The notes: generated by a model from the sequence alone, not told the origin. DNA of 64,000 bases from Tetrahymena thermophila SB210 (GCF_000189635.1 NW_002476209.1:124001-188000), one strand, 5' to 3'; positions 34,620 through 48,551 are shown, numbered from the stretch's first letter. Made by a program: numbers and translations.

Positions 34620-37600
34620 TCAAAATTACTCAGCAGTTTTTAGAGGAATTGAACTTTCAATTATTCCACTTTATTTTATTTCAAAGACACTTGTGGAAGA
34701 ATCAAACTTAAGATCAATAGCATAAGGAATAATCTTAGTAACTAATATAGATTCAAAGTTAGTTTTGTTAGTTTAACCTTCAATTTATATTGATAATTAT
34801 AAATTATTGTTTTCAACAATACCAGTTATTTTTATACCAAAACCACAGTTATTATCTCCAATACATTTATTAATTAAACTATCATCTGAGTAGTCTTGGA
34901 GGGCTACAAATTTACCTTGTGCAAAGTATACATTATCTTATTACTTCTCAAAAGCAACATGAATTTCAAAATTGCTATTTAACAATCTAGCTCTATTTGG
35001 GGTATTAGTTAATTGAGTGAATACAATGTAACCTTCTCTTATGTAAAGAGGCATTATATCATCGAACTTAACAGTTTTGATATTGCCATTGTCACCACTT
35101 GTGTATCTTTAAGTATCTGGATTAGAAAGGTCACTGATGAAATCATAGAAAGCTCCTCCTTTAGGGAAGTAATATTCGATAGTAGTAGTTTTTTGATCAG
35201 GGTTTTAAGATTAGGCTAAAACAGGTTATCCCTATTAATTAAAATTATTTATCAATAAAATATTTTTTAATAAGAAATTATAATACCAAAAGAGAGTCAG
35301 CTATCATAAACTACTAATCATTGGTTAAGAGGTTTTCATCATCAGGGAAATTAAAGAATGAAGGACGGAAGATAGATCCAACACCGTTAGAAAGAATGAA
35401 ATAAGCATAATATTATTTTAATAATGCATATCTTAACTTGAGAGATTTTTTGCTTGATGTGAGAACGTAATCTTCCTAGAATGCATAGGGCTCTTGAGAG
35501 ATAGTGTCGTTAGCATTGTGATTTCTACTGAAGGGGTAGAAAGCACCTACTTACATCCAACGAGCACAAAGTTCAGCAGTTGTATTCATAGCAAATCCAC
35601 AAATATCAACACCTGTCATTGGAATACCATATAAATTGTAATTGAAAATTTCACTTAAAGAGTATTTTAAGAAGTCCCAATTAGCACCATTATCACCTGT
35701 CCAGTGTTAGACAAATTAACCAGAACCAGCTATTTGAGATCTTGATATGATGAAAGGTAATTTATTGCCCATTTTTTTTAAGGCATAGTTAGTGGCAATA
35801 CCTTCACTGAAACCATTTAAGTTATGGAAGTCGAACTCCCTTAAGTTATAGTTAGGGAAATAAACAGTTTAAGCATCAGGGGAGTTATATTTGGGAGCAT
35901 CGTAACTCATAGTCTTTTCTTATAAGGGATGGTCACTACCTCCAACTAATAAATTGGTTATTAATTAAAAAATTTAATTTACAAAATCAAAAAAGAATAA
36001 AATAAATGAATGCTTACCGAAAAATGGAATTTTTGTATAGGAATCTTCAACTCTAATACCAAGGTAAATTTCATGAATAGGAGCATTAGGATCATTAGGC
36101 ATAATGCAAACTTCATCATCAGAAATTTCACCATTAATGAAATTTGAAAACTCATTCATGTCAATCCAAAAACCACTAGGAGTAATACCATAATTTTTAG
36201 TTAAATTCATTAAGCCTTCAGCCCAAAATTCGTAAGATTTAGGATGGTTGAAGTCAGGATAATTAACTTTACCTGGCCAAACACAACCAATTAAATCTTC
36301 ACCAGTCTTATTAGACTTTTGATAAACACCTAATTCTTTACCTCTTTCGTTAGATACATCACCAATAGCAATACCAGCATCAATAATAGGAACCCAATGC
36401 AAACCTTCTGGAACTTCTCTGTTTACTATTTTTTAAATTTAAGGGAGACATACATAATTGAAGTTTTAGATGCAAAAAAATATTTACACATTTTGTTCAT
36501 TTCAGTAATGTCGTAACGGGAAGTATCAATAGTGAAGTCAGTTAATTCGTTCATGTAATCGATATCTGACCAAATAGTGTCAATAGGTAAATCCAATTAA
36601 TTGAATTTATTCCAAACATCAATCATTTTTTCACTTGTGTTATATCCCCATCTGCATTAGTGGTAGCCGTGAGACCAGAAAGGATGTAGTGAAAAACCAT
36701 TGATATATTCATGATATTGAAGTAATGAAGTTTCAGGATTTTTGTCTCCCAAAAAGATTTTAAATTCTAAGAGACCACCAACAACCTATGATTAAAAATT
36801 TTTAGAAATATTAAAATTTGAAAAGAAATTTTCATTCAAAAATCTAAGCTAATGCTGTATTGCTTTTTTTATATCCTTATGAATTTTTTTTACGTATAAA
36901 AAAATAATTCTTTTATTAAATGTGATTTAATTAGAGATTAATGCGAAATTATTAACAGCAATATCGAGTAATTAATTATTTCAAATAACTATAAATGAAA
37001 TCTTAACATCACTATATTCAATCTTAATATTATGTTTTTCATATTATATCAGATAGTCAAATTATTTCTATTAACTTATTTACTTCCTTTTTAAAAAAAT
37101 TTAATTTTTGTATTAAATTTAATTCAGCTCTATTTATAAATGCCAAGCAAGTTTACATTTATAATTTGATACTTTTTGCTTCATTGTTTAAGCTTTTTTA
37201 ATTTACACATTTTTTGTTGTGATTGGCCATGATTTTTTTTTGAGGTAATTGTGACTCATAAATTTATAAATTTTATTGATAAATGATGAGTAAATTATTT
37301 GATCAGGATATTTACAATTATTTTTTGATTATCTTATCTGTAAATCTAAAATAAAAAAACAAAACTAGCTTATTGATGTAGAGCTTTAAAATTCATGAGT
37401 AATTTATACACAAATCAGATTTTCATCAAGCAAAAGAAATTTTGATGAATTGTTTTAATTTTTCATAATAAAAACAATAGATTTTTAAAAGTTATATATT
37501 ACCATGAAAGCCAACTCTTGATTCTTTGTGTATTAAGCTTAGATAGAATTATAGTTTCGCAAGAAAACAATATGGAAGTTTCCACTTTGTTCTCTACGAA

Positions 37601-38528
37601 GATACATAGGATGAGTACCATATGTTTGTTAATCAGGTTATCCATCAGATATTTCCATATACTAGTCCTTATTTAAAAAGGTGTATTTTCCACTAGTATA
37701 TACGAATTATTTGTTTCTTCTTTCACCTAAACCATAGATATATTCGTCCTTCATATCGATTGAAATGTAATGATAAAGATCAGAAAAAACGAAGAACTTG
37801 TTAGTTGTATCAAATACTACTTCACCAGTATCTTTGCGCTTAATTGTCAAAGAGAATTTTTCACCAGATTTAGGGATAGAAATATCAAAGTTGTTATCTG
37901 CAGGGAAGTTGAAAACTTTATCGTGAGGGTATAAGTTGTTATAAGGAACTTCAAAACGACGATAAACTCTATCAGAAATTTTAATACCTAGCTAGTTTTT
38001 ATCATTGATGACAATTTAGACTAACAAGTTTGTAATTAATTTATTTTTGCCCATTGCATAATAAGCTTCGCTGCCATAATAATTAACGTAAATATTGTAA
38101 TGAGTAGCATTTAGTTGTTCAAAAGTGGAAACATAATAATTTCCACTTAAAGGTATAGGACCATTCTATAAGGGAGGAATGAATCCTTACAAGCTCTCGT
38201 CATCATTTTCAATCTTTAGGTTACGGGAACTAGAATTATTTAAAATAAAATGATGAAATTGGTTTTTAAATATTTGGTCATATTCTTAATTAATGATCAA
38301 TCAATCAGTTTTATGATAAATTCAACTTTCAAATAAAAAAAATTTCATTGTTTTAACAATACTAAATAAGATAAAACATTTGTTAAGTTTATAAGAGAAA
38401 TCATTAAAATAAAAGCTAATTTTTTTAGAAATGTAAAAAAGTTTGACTTACTTGTTACTGTAAATTCCAGTGCCAACAGCAATCAGAGCTGCTACTAGTA
38501 TTAATGGTATGAAAATATAGCTCTTCAT
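34620..38528 (-). CDS. GH31 alpha-glucosidase (acid maltase type)
   Basis: Six exons on the minus strand (38528-38452, 38229-37503, 36785-36488, 36425-36018, 35945-35287, 35231-34620) encode 926 residues. The N-terminal hydrophobic segment (YIFIPLILVAALIAVG) is a signal peptide or signal anchor. GH31 blocks are all present: YIYGLGERR, SLHPFWSHGYHQCRWGY, TIWSDIDYMNE, GFWIDMNEFSNF with nucleophile Asp456, HWTGDN with acid/base Asp588, GVDICGF, MQVGAFYPFSRNHN and the C-terminal beta domain. Such enzymes release glucose from maltose and glycogen or starch, and in ciliates are lysosomal or secreted. One intron, 36786-37502, is 717 nt, far longer than the others here, and I see no exon hidden in it. 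Length matches animal and plant family members. Confidence 0.93.
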
Positions 38529-39696
38529 CATTATTTTTACTAAAATTTTATTAGTTAAGAATTTTAATTTAATTTAATTATAAACAGTGATTTTGGTCTC
38601 TAAGATTTCAAGATTTGATATCAATTAAGCTGTATGTTATACGATATGATCAAATTGGGGAGAAATTTGATCAATTAAAATTAATATATCATCTTAATAA
38701 ATGTTAAGAGCTTTTGATTCCTATTTTAAGAAGATAATATTACATCACCCATCAAATTAAATATAATATTTATCAACAAATAATCTAAATTTTTAGCCAA
38801 TAATTTTCTTACTTTTAATTTTTTCGAAAAATCAAAGGAAAATTGTCTTTGATTTTGTTAATATTAATAAAAGGAATAATTAATTTGACTTAATTTTTAA
38901 GATTTTTAGTTACAAATTAATTTTCGACTCTTACTATTATCTTTGGTAGAAAACATTCTTTTTATACAATTAGAAGAAAAACAAATATATTAAGAATAAA
39001 CACTCATATAGTTACTCATTTAAATTTTATCATTAAAAATTTAGTACAAAAAATATGTTTTAAATATTTTAGTATTAGTATGCAAGAACAATAATTTCTT
39101 ATTTTAAAAACATACCTAAGAAGAAATTCTTCAAGTTAAACGCAAACTAGAACTAATTATATCAAATATATTACCTAATAATAAAAAGGAATACTGGTTT
39201 TGGTTTCTCCATTATTTTCACTGATTAATGTTCTTAATTTTATACACCTCTTTATTCTATACAATGCAACGTTAATTTTAGTTTTTATATTTAATCTACC
39301 CTTAATGCTCATATAAATTACAATTTTTACTATTTTATTTACCATTTTATTTTAGTAGAAAATTAATACGACTTATTTATTTTATTCAAGCATGATGTAT
39401 GTCTTTTATTATGATTAAATTCTTCGTTGACATTAAAATTAAATATTATTCTTGATTTCATGACGAATTATTTAGTATAAAATTAATCAAATTAATACTT
39501 CCTTTATTTTAAATTTGAAAAATAATATATTACAAGTAACATATTATATAAAATATAATAAGGTAAACATTTAAAGGATTAATTATTGAGTTATAATTAC
39601 TCTTAAAATATTTAAATTAATAGTTTTATTTAGATATTTATATAATTAATGCAAAAAATTATATTTTGTTAATTAAATTTCAGCATTTTATTTATT
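38529..39696. other. AT-rich spacer
   Basis: About 1.2 kb between two minus-strand genes, without coding texture. Presumed promoter of the glucosidase gene next to 38528. Confidence 0.6.
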
Positions 39697-42101
39697 TCAT
39701 TGATTATCTATTAATATTTTTATATTAGGATTATTTAAGTTAACTTTAACAGCTTATGAAAGCTCATGTTTTAAAACCATCGAGATCTCTTCCCAACTAA
39801 TTATTTAATTATTTTACAAATTATTTTAATTTAATAGTTAAATAAATTTAAATACTCCTAAATATTTAAATAGAGTTTCTACAAATGCTTCCAATTCATC
39901 ATGCTTTTAAAGAACTGTCTTATATCTGTATCTAACATTTTTGTATTTTTATTTGCCCAACTAATTTATAAAAAAAAGCATATTTATTTAAAGCATTTTT
40001 AAATTATTTCTATTTACTAATTTAAATTCAGACTTAAATCTTTTACAAAGTAAAGAGAATCTATCATATCACTTAGATATTTTAATGACTTTGAAGTCAC
40101 AGATGGATTTTTTTCACCCCAACTAGTATAAACAGAAAAATAAATTTAATATTTCTTTAACATATAATTTTATCTATACCAACCGAGATCTAATTCTATA
40201 CATTAAGCATTATGTAATTCTCTAATATTTTAAGCAAGTTCTTTTACTGCTCTATCTGATATTTATTCAGGTTTTTATTCACCCCATCTATTTAAAAAAA
40301 AAATTACTTGTCATATTAATCATCAAAAACACAATTAACTACCCAAATAGATTTAAATAGAGTTTGGCTAAGTTTGCTAGTTGACCTATTCCTTCTACTA
40401 ATGTTTTGACTCCTTTATCTGTCAAAGCAATATTTGATAATCCCCAACTAAATTATAATATTTTAAACTGCTTTAAATAAAACTACAACTAAAATATTTA
40501 CCAATAAAGATTCAAATTCAAAACCCAAAGAGAATCCTAAAACGAAGAGATTGAATTAGCTAAAAATATCATTGACTTATCTGTTAAAACAGAAATAGCT
40601 AAAGAAGAACTTTTATATAAAAATTTAAAGCTAAAAAAAACTCAAATAAAATAAACAATACTTTCCAAAATCTAAATCTAAAATTTTCAAATAGGGAAAT
40701 TTTGAGTGGTTTATATTCTAAAAGAGGACTAAAATATCTTCATCAAGCAAGTCTTTATCCCTAATATTAATCTAAACTCATTTATTTTTACTTTTATTTC
40801 AAATTTACCATGCTAATGAGATTGATAGTTTTTCAATAGATTGAGGTAGTCTATCTATAATTTATGATATTCTATGTATTGTATCTGAGTTTTAAAATTA
40901 CCTAATATTTATTTATCATTTTTTATTAAAGTTATCATTTTTTTTCTGTCTTTAAATGACAAAATTTACTTTTATATATCTGCTATACTAAATGAGATGA
41001 GTTATTTATATTTTTGTAATTCAAACACAAAGACATCAGATACGTAATCTTTAATCAAAACCTTTGTTGTTATTGGCTCTAAATGGAGTATGTCTGACTC
41101 TCTTGATAATATAATTGTGTCAGCCTTATCTTCTAATAAATATTCATGTTCTTCAGAGTAAAAAGTCATTATATTATAATTTGTAGCCTAACTAGTTTTT
41201 TTAATTGTTTGGCTCAACTATTCTATTTCTTTCATAAGTCGTCCTTGAAATAACATAGTTTGTTTTTCTATGGATTAAATATTAAAATTTTGAGACTCCT
41301 TTTCAATCATAAAAGAATCTTTTGTGGGTTTTACATACTTAAACAAGTTATGTAAGCACTCATTAACACTTGTTTAATTATTTGAACCTTTAGAAATTTG
41401 CTTTATTAAACTTTCAACTATAGATCTCTCTCTATTTATGGGATCAATATAATCCCTCTAAAACTTAATTTCGCTATCCTTGATTTTTTATTCTAAAATT
41501 AGTAATTATTCTTTTATTTCCTTGATGCAATCTATCATGTGCTTAAACTACTTATGGATATCATCATTCATAACATTTTTTGTTTCATCATCATATAAAT
41601 ATTTTATTAATTCATTTAGCATATATTTTATAGATCTAACATCATGATTTTTATGCATCGTATCTCTGCAATAAGCACATATTAACTTATACTAATCAGA
41701 GCATCCTTACTCTAAGCAAACTAATTCTAACTAACTAAGCTACATTTAAATAATTTATAATAAACATTACAAATGTTAATAAATATTTTAGAATGTAATT
41801 AAATCATTTGAAATTTATATATAAGATCTTATTTTTATAAGTAATCTTACTTTGTGGAGTTCACCTCTTGTGCAAAGTGGCATTTTAACGCTTGCTATTG
41901 ATTCTAATTTGATCATTTGTGGAGTAAAACTTGATGTTTTACTTACTCTACCTCCTAAATCATATACATTCTTTGAAAAAATAAGTTTAGGCTAAATTGT
42001 GTTTTACCTCCAGCTGAATACCTCATCAAGTTTCTTTCTCCACTACTTGATCTCTTTCTTTAGCTAGTTTCTTTAAATGTATTTAAATGACTATTTTTCA
42101 T
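39697..42101 (-). CDS. B-box zinc finger / leucine-rich repeat protein
   Basis: Ten exons on the minus strand (42101-42008, 41954-41851, 41739-40809, 40752-40662, 40609-40502, 40447-40343, 40287-40180, 40122-40018, 39960-39856, 39796-39697) give 616 residues. A B-box-like zinc finger lies at about 55-100 (LCTRGELH, VCLEQGC, ICAYC, MHKNHD). About 300 residues of coiled-coil-forming helix follow (FKHMIDCIKEIKEQLLILEQ and onward). The C-terminus is a run of leucine-rich repeats of the type LYLNLFGW ... SDKGVK LVEGIGQLANL. Each repeat is one exon of 105-108 nt, always entering with one base and leaving with two of a codon, and usually beginning with Trp. The zinc-finger/coiled-coil/repeat order resembles TRIM-like scaffolds. 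The partners are unknown. Confidence 0.8.
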
Positions 42102-42393
42102 TTACTGATACTATGTTTTTGATTTTATAACAATGCTGTAATTGAGTTTATAAAAAATATCCAAAAATAATTACAATACTTTAATAATATTAAAAAGAAT
42201 TTTTGATATTTTACAATTAAAATTTGAGAAATTAAAATTTTAGATCTGTTATGATTTAATTGAAATACATTTTTGATTAAATAAAAACAGATTATTTTAA
42301 TGGTAACAAAAAACTTTCTAAATTCAATAATTTTTGTTAAGAAAGTTTAATAAAAATACTTTCAAAAAAAATATATATTTGCACTTATTAATT

Positions 42394-45300
42394 TCATAAA
42401 GTTATTGTGTTAAAGTATTCACATAAGTAGAGAGGATAAGCTAAAGTATTATCAAATAGAATGTAAGCATCACTTTTCTCAATAAAAACAGATGTATAAC
42501 CTTGCCTTTTTTTATAAATAATAATATTATTTAATATGGTTTTTATAAATTTAAAAAAATTTTTTGAAAAATATATATTTATTTTAAATTAATAATTTCA
42601 TTTTAAGAAATTTACTCTATGGCATATTCTAATAAGTTATCCATATCAAAGGTGTCTATTGTGTTGCTAGAATCTATTAAACATTTGCCCAAATATACCT
42701 TGCTTACAATAATTCTCCATTTAGATCTTTGTCCTTCGATGTCAGAAATATTTAATTATGTTTAGTTTTGAGTTGAAATATTAAATTTCTTCTTCTTAAA
42801 ATATCTATTTAATTTTTAAAAAGGTTAAAAATTATTTTTATATGTTTATTTTACTTTTCCTGTTCTTGTATTGCAATATTTTTTTTAAGAGAAAATATTG
42901 TTGGGCTTTCTCCGTAATACTTTAAAAATGAGGTTTCTAAGATTTTTCCTAATTGAGTTAACTCTGTAGAATGGAAGAGGATTATATAATCATAAAATTA
43001 TAAGGTATAATTATTTATATATGATGCAATAAATTTATTATTCTAGTCGAAATTCTAAATATTTTTAGTCATTTTTTATTTTTTGGCTTATTAAACCTGC
43101 AAAGCCTGTTAATTAACAGATTTTACCATTCTATAAATTTAAAACTTTAATTAATTTAGCAATATTTCTACAGATTTAAATTCATCAGAATTCTATTATA
43201 TTTATTTTATAGAATTTTATGTATGAGGACTTGGGGACCTGTTCGAAATAGGAGAATTTTATACTCTTAAAGACTTTATTGAAGACAATTCAAGTATGTA
43301 ATTAACTTAAGGGGAAATATGAGAATAAAAATCTTCATAGCTAAGGTTTATTTAATTAATTTTTGGGATATTAGAATTCTATGTTTTAGGGGTAGCTTGC
43401 TAGCTGTAGCATTTTTTCTTTTGCAAAAATAATTCAAAAGAGGTATTAGTCCTTTCATTGTTTATTAGAGTATTCATTTAGTTATTAGAAGAAAGGAAAG
43501 AGCAATCTCCATAATTAATAGCCTAATTACTAATAGGAACACATAAGCTCTGATCTTAGAATTATCTAAAAATATTGCTATTATCTTTGTTATTAGATAT
43601 TGGTGATAAATCTCTTAATCTTTGAATTTTTTATTGCTCTTAAATATAATCTAAATATTGCTCTTAATCTTATTCTTGAGTTTACAGTTTTTGCTGAGTA
43701 CTTCTCTAAGATTTCAAATTCCAATTAGTTGATAGATTTTAAGAAGAAAGCTACTGGTTATTGCTTTAGAGAGTATTACTTCTTTTCTTTTCACAGCTAC
43801 TTTCTCTTAATTTACCTCAAAAATATGAAATTGGGTATGCCGACCCAATTTCATATTTTTTACCTCTAAATGTTATTATTTATGGAGGAGTTTTTATTCT
43901 ATCTTCTAGTTTTTCCTATTATGATTAAAGCTATGAATTTATTCTTTCTTATTAAGTATCACATACATATCCAGATTCATGCTAGCTTTTAGTAATACAC
44001 TCAGTGTTGTTATATGCAAATTAATCAGAGTAAGACTATAAATTTTTATTAAATATATTGTAAAGTTAATCAAATCTTACATTTTCTACATTTTCAACAA
44101 ATGGCATAATATTTTAAATTATTTGCTCTATTGTTGAAGTACTGTAGTAAACATCACAGTTACTTAATACTTCCCTTATTATTAATTTTATGAATTTTTT
44201 TCTAACTGTTAATGATTGTTTATTGTTGGAAAAACATTTATTGTTCAGGTCATCAGCAATTAAATATTCCTAGAAAACTTTGAAAAACTCTTCTTCAGAT
44301 ATAAATATGTTAAAGTTAGAATCTTAATTTTGAGTATAAAAAGAATTAACTTAGTTTTAATTATTGTTATTTTTATAAATTTAGTTAGTCTTATTTCTCT
44401 CATTTGAAAATAATCTACAAGTTTAATTTTGCTGTTATTAAATGTATGTAAGTTTGTTTTATTACTCTACTTCATAAGAAGGTAGTCTCGAGCTTTAACT
44501 ATATAGTTTTTTGTTTATGTTATTAATAAAAGGAGAATTATTTGTTATTACAGGAATTTAAGAAGAATCTGAAAATAAAGGTTAGGAGCATAAGTAATCA
44601 TTTTAGATATTACTACTTTCAAACAAACTTTATTCTTTGTAATTATTAGTGCTATTGCTGTTACTATTGTTACGAGAATGTTAATAATAACTTTGATCTG
44701 TTTGCTTTTTATGGGCATTTCTGTTTTAATTACAATTATTATTTAAGAAAAGACTGCTAGCTTATTCTTAAGTGCTCATTAGAGAACTGCTTTATATACC
44801 AGTATTGCTAACAAAATGTTGATTTTACTAAATTCCTTGATTTTAACAACTTTCATCTTAAAATAGAATTTTATTATTACCATAATGTTGTACTTAGTTT
44901 TCTGGAAGTGTATTTTGTGCTTTAACATATTACATCTGATTATTGATTTATTCGTTTTAATTTAAATTCATTTATTGTCTTTCAGTTCGTATAGATGTAT
45001 TTCTAGATGAATGTTTATGTTCTAAATTAACAGTTTAGTTGTTTTTTATATCTTGAGGAAATTAGTCATTTTAAAAATAGTTCTCCATATCTTGTTAAAA
45101 TTTTGGAGAGCAAATAAAATCCGTTTTTGATGTAGCATTAGTTTGATCATTGGCTGAACGAGCTTATTATTTTTTATGAATAGATTTATTTTAAATTTAC
45201 TCGTTTTTAGAGTTAAATTTGCTTTTATTTTTATCTAACGAAGGCTCAAAAGTTTGAAAATTCTATTCTAATAGCTATTTACATTTGATGTAGTAAGGAT

Positions 45301-48033
45301 TTTGCAATAAATTTGGATCATCTCCCAACTTATGAATAATTTTTTGCATTAAAGTTTAATTCATTAACAACAAGGTTTCACCATCTTCTTTCCTCAAACT
45401 TTTTTTGGATTTTCTATCTTTGTAGTATTCTTTCAGCTAATTTAAATTTTTTCTATATTCCCTATTCATTTCATTAGTAATTTCACTTAATAAGCTACCA
45501 TCTGTAAGACTGCTTTCCATGGTTTCTATAGCAAGCTTTAACTATCTATCTTCTTCATCAATTTCATTAAAAGTTCTATTAGAATAATTTAAATTATTTT
45601 CTTTTTAAGATTGATCAAATTATTGATTTTAATTGACTGATTTATGGAAAATTTTATCTTTCAACAACTCAGTGCTTTAACAATTATTTGAATATTTTTT
45701 AAATTAATTGTTGTCATTAGTATTGTCTAGTTCACTCCTATTAGTATCAATCTAAGAAAACTTATTAGTAGAATATTTTTTTCTAAATGTTTAATTTGTT
45801 TAGTTTTAATTATCAATTTCTATTTAAGAAAAGTTCTCTCCTCTTTTACTCTTTAAGTTTTTATAGGAAAATTCTTCTTCATCAATTATTGAAAAATTCA
45901 GTTTATCATTCAATATTTTTGCCTCACTCTCATATTATTATTAGTCTTGGCTTTAATTTATTTTTTTTTTAAATAAATTTGACTCAAAAGCTTGCTCATA
46001 AAATAATTTTTGTTGGAAAATGTCATTTTGTTTTTAATTACCATCCCTTAAGTTAGCTTCTTCCTCTTCTTCATTAATGCATTAAATTTCTTTTTTTTCT
46101 TTTTTAAAATGATTTGAATTTTATAAATTTTTAGTATCTTAGTCAATATTTTAGCTACTATTTTAATTTTAGCTAACACTCTCTTCCATATTCTTTTTGC
46201 TGTTCAGGTATGTACTTTAGTCCAGACTCTATTATATATCACTTTTTTGAGTAATATATTACTAGTCTATTGACTTAAATATATCAGGTGAAAGTTAACA
46301 ATTTAATAAATTACTATTATTATCTTGTGAGTTGTATTAAAATTATATTTTTCTATTAGATACACTTGTAAAATGAGAGTTAAGTATTTTACTCTCTTCT
46401 TTGTTTGTTTCAAAAGGAGATAAACTTATTTTAGGTTTTTAATATTGATCTTAGTCATTAACTTCTTGATATATCTATTGAATATCATTGCTTTTATAGT
46501 AATTCCTTTCCTTTTGTTCAAGGGACTTTTAAATTAATTTAGCTTCCTAGTCGAATGGATTTCCTTCCATATTTAACTTCATTAAATTTTTTAGCTTAGA
46601 AATATTGTCAAAAAAATGATTATGATCATCTATATTATTATAGCTTATATCCAAATCCTCTAGAGCTTATAAATGTTAAGAAATAAATGAAATTTTTACT
46701 ATCCTATTACTAGAAATAAAAAGTTATTTCATTTTTAAGTAAATCTCATTTTCTTTAAATTTAATGTTGCTTAATTAATTCCTATTTAAATCAATTTTTT
46801 TAATTTTTAAATTATTTGATAAGTCTAAGTCAAGAAGAGAATTGTCAGACGATAGTAAATCTCTAAGAGAAATTAAATATTTTGCATCAAAATATTACAA
46901 ACCATTATGAGAAATATCAATTTTCTAAATAAAAATTTTTGGTTAAGTCTCTTTCCATTTGTTAGTTAAATTGTTTATTACTTTGAAACTTTCTATTTTA
47001 TTTTGCTGCAAATAAAGCTTTTTAATATAACAATTCTATTAAATAACAATATCCTCTAAGTCGTTTTATGAAATATCGAGAGTTTTTAAACTCTTATTTT
47101 CATGAAAATGGTCAACTATTGATTCGTCTTTTAAATGATTGTGCCTCATCAGTAATGTTTCTAAATTTTTCAACTCTTTTAAGTCTTCCAGTTAATCATC
47201 ACTGAGGAAGTTATTAGAGACATCTAAATATCTTAAATTTTAACATACTTTAATCCCTTAAACACTTATTAATCTATTATTTTTTAGTTCAATTAGAGTT
47301 AACGAGCTTCCTTATATATTTGTCAAAAAAGCAAATCTATTATCGTTTAGAATCAATTGATTAACTCCATTTGGGATATTTTTATTCATTCTGCTTAATT
47401 CGTTCTTACTTAAATCTAGCCTTTAGTATTATCCTTCTAATATACTTGCATCAGGAAATGTTTCAATCCCTAATGATTAATAAATACATTTATTAAAATT
47501 TAAAAATAAAATAAAAACAAAAAAATACTTTGATTAGATAAGTCTTTAGTGGTAATATGGTGATGAAAATTATAATCAGATTCATCATCAGAAATTATTT
47601 TTGAATTAGATTATGATATCGTTGTGTCACTTATTAAATTGCTTTGATTTTCAATAAATTGACAATTTAAATTTTATTAATTGAATGAATTTAATTTTTA
47701 TTATCTAAAATCAGGAAGATCTTATAGCTTCTAATATTTTATTTGCTAGGACTCAGTAATTAATCCTTATTTATTTGTTGCTTACTGTGTTAGTGTATCT
47801 GCACTGTACTGCAAGTAATCTATGCTTTCAAAATTCTCAGTAATCTTGATAGGATTATTATTATTAATGTCTACTGTTTAAGTATCAAAAGTATTATATG
47901 CCTGATTAATGCTCTTAAGATTCTACTAATTATAAGGGTGAATGACTATACTACTACTATCGTATTAAGAAGTAGAATTAAATACTGAACTAGAAGATGG
48001 GTCTGTTAATTAATCGTTAAGTATTTCACTCAT
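42394..48033 (-). CDS. Leucine-rich-repeat protein with a C-terminal PARP-like domain
   Basis: Five exons on the minus strand (48033-47529, 47469-43864, 43815-42855, 42804-42616, 42505-42394) join into 1790 residues. Residues about 170-470 are leucine-rich repeats of the SDS22 kind (RLDLSKNELSRM, LRYLDVSNNFLSDD, LKTLDISQNDLEDI, LEDLDISYNNIDDH). About 1100 residues of Gln/Asn/Ser-rich linker follow. The last 190 resemble a PARP ADP-ribosyltransferase core: QIYRMVKSVNQQAL, ILFHST (His1652), RIIVSKVYLGKCLIDS and AYILFDNTLAYPLYLCEY. The acidic residue expected just before the Tyr (Glu in active PARPs) is Ala1767, so it may be inactive. I checked the long second and third exons for in-frame TGA: the only one falls in the 48-nt intron. 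An ATG at 43072 is internal, not a separate gene start. Confidence 0.75.
43816..43863 (-). repeat. Palindromic 48-nt intron
   Basis: Intron of the LRR/PARP-like gene, GT...AG, phase 1. Perfect 18-bp arms (43819-43836 and 43843-43860) flank a 6-nt loop and fill almost the whole intron. The 8-bp word GAGGTAAA (minus strand) occurs at both ends, once across each splice site. Left unspliced, the stretch adds an in-frame TGA; removing it restores FRGKLRES. Confidence 0.85.
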
Positions 48034-48551
48034 ATTAATATATGTACTTATTTTGTTTGTGAATTATTAATAAAATAAGATTTTGGATATCACTAATTAA
48101 TTAATTAATCAATCAATTTATTAATTTATGTTTGATAGTGTTAAAAAGTTTTTTTAGTTAAAAAATAATTAAAATTTCAAATTAATTCAGTCAATAATCA
48201 TTCAAATTTGATTTTAACAACGAGCTAAATAATTGCTAATAATTAATAATTGCAAATTAATTAGTTAAATATTAAATTGAAATAAATAAATAGTTGTTAA
48301 AATTAAACAAACAAAAAATTTGCTATTTCAAAAAAGAATATTGATTTTCATTAACTATTACAAAATACATACAATATAAAAACTGCAAAATGTTTTCAAA
48401 ATTTTTCTATTTATTATTAATTTAATTTCTAATTTTTATAATTATGTTTCTCCTTATTATTATTAGTGATTTTATATATAAGATAATCATATTTTTGCAT
48501 TAAAATTTTAATTACTTGTAAACTTGTTACCAAATTATATACATTGAAAAT
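48034..48551. other. AT-rich spacer
   Basis: Between two minus-strand genes; includes AATTAATT runs near 48095. Nothing else recognised. Confidence 0.6.

Noticed and set aside
42394..43072. A separate small gene starting at ATG 43072 with the PARP-like end
   Set aside because: The frame is open without a stop through the upstream coding sequence and in the same phase as the LRR part. The ATG is internal.
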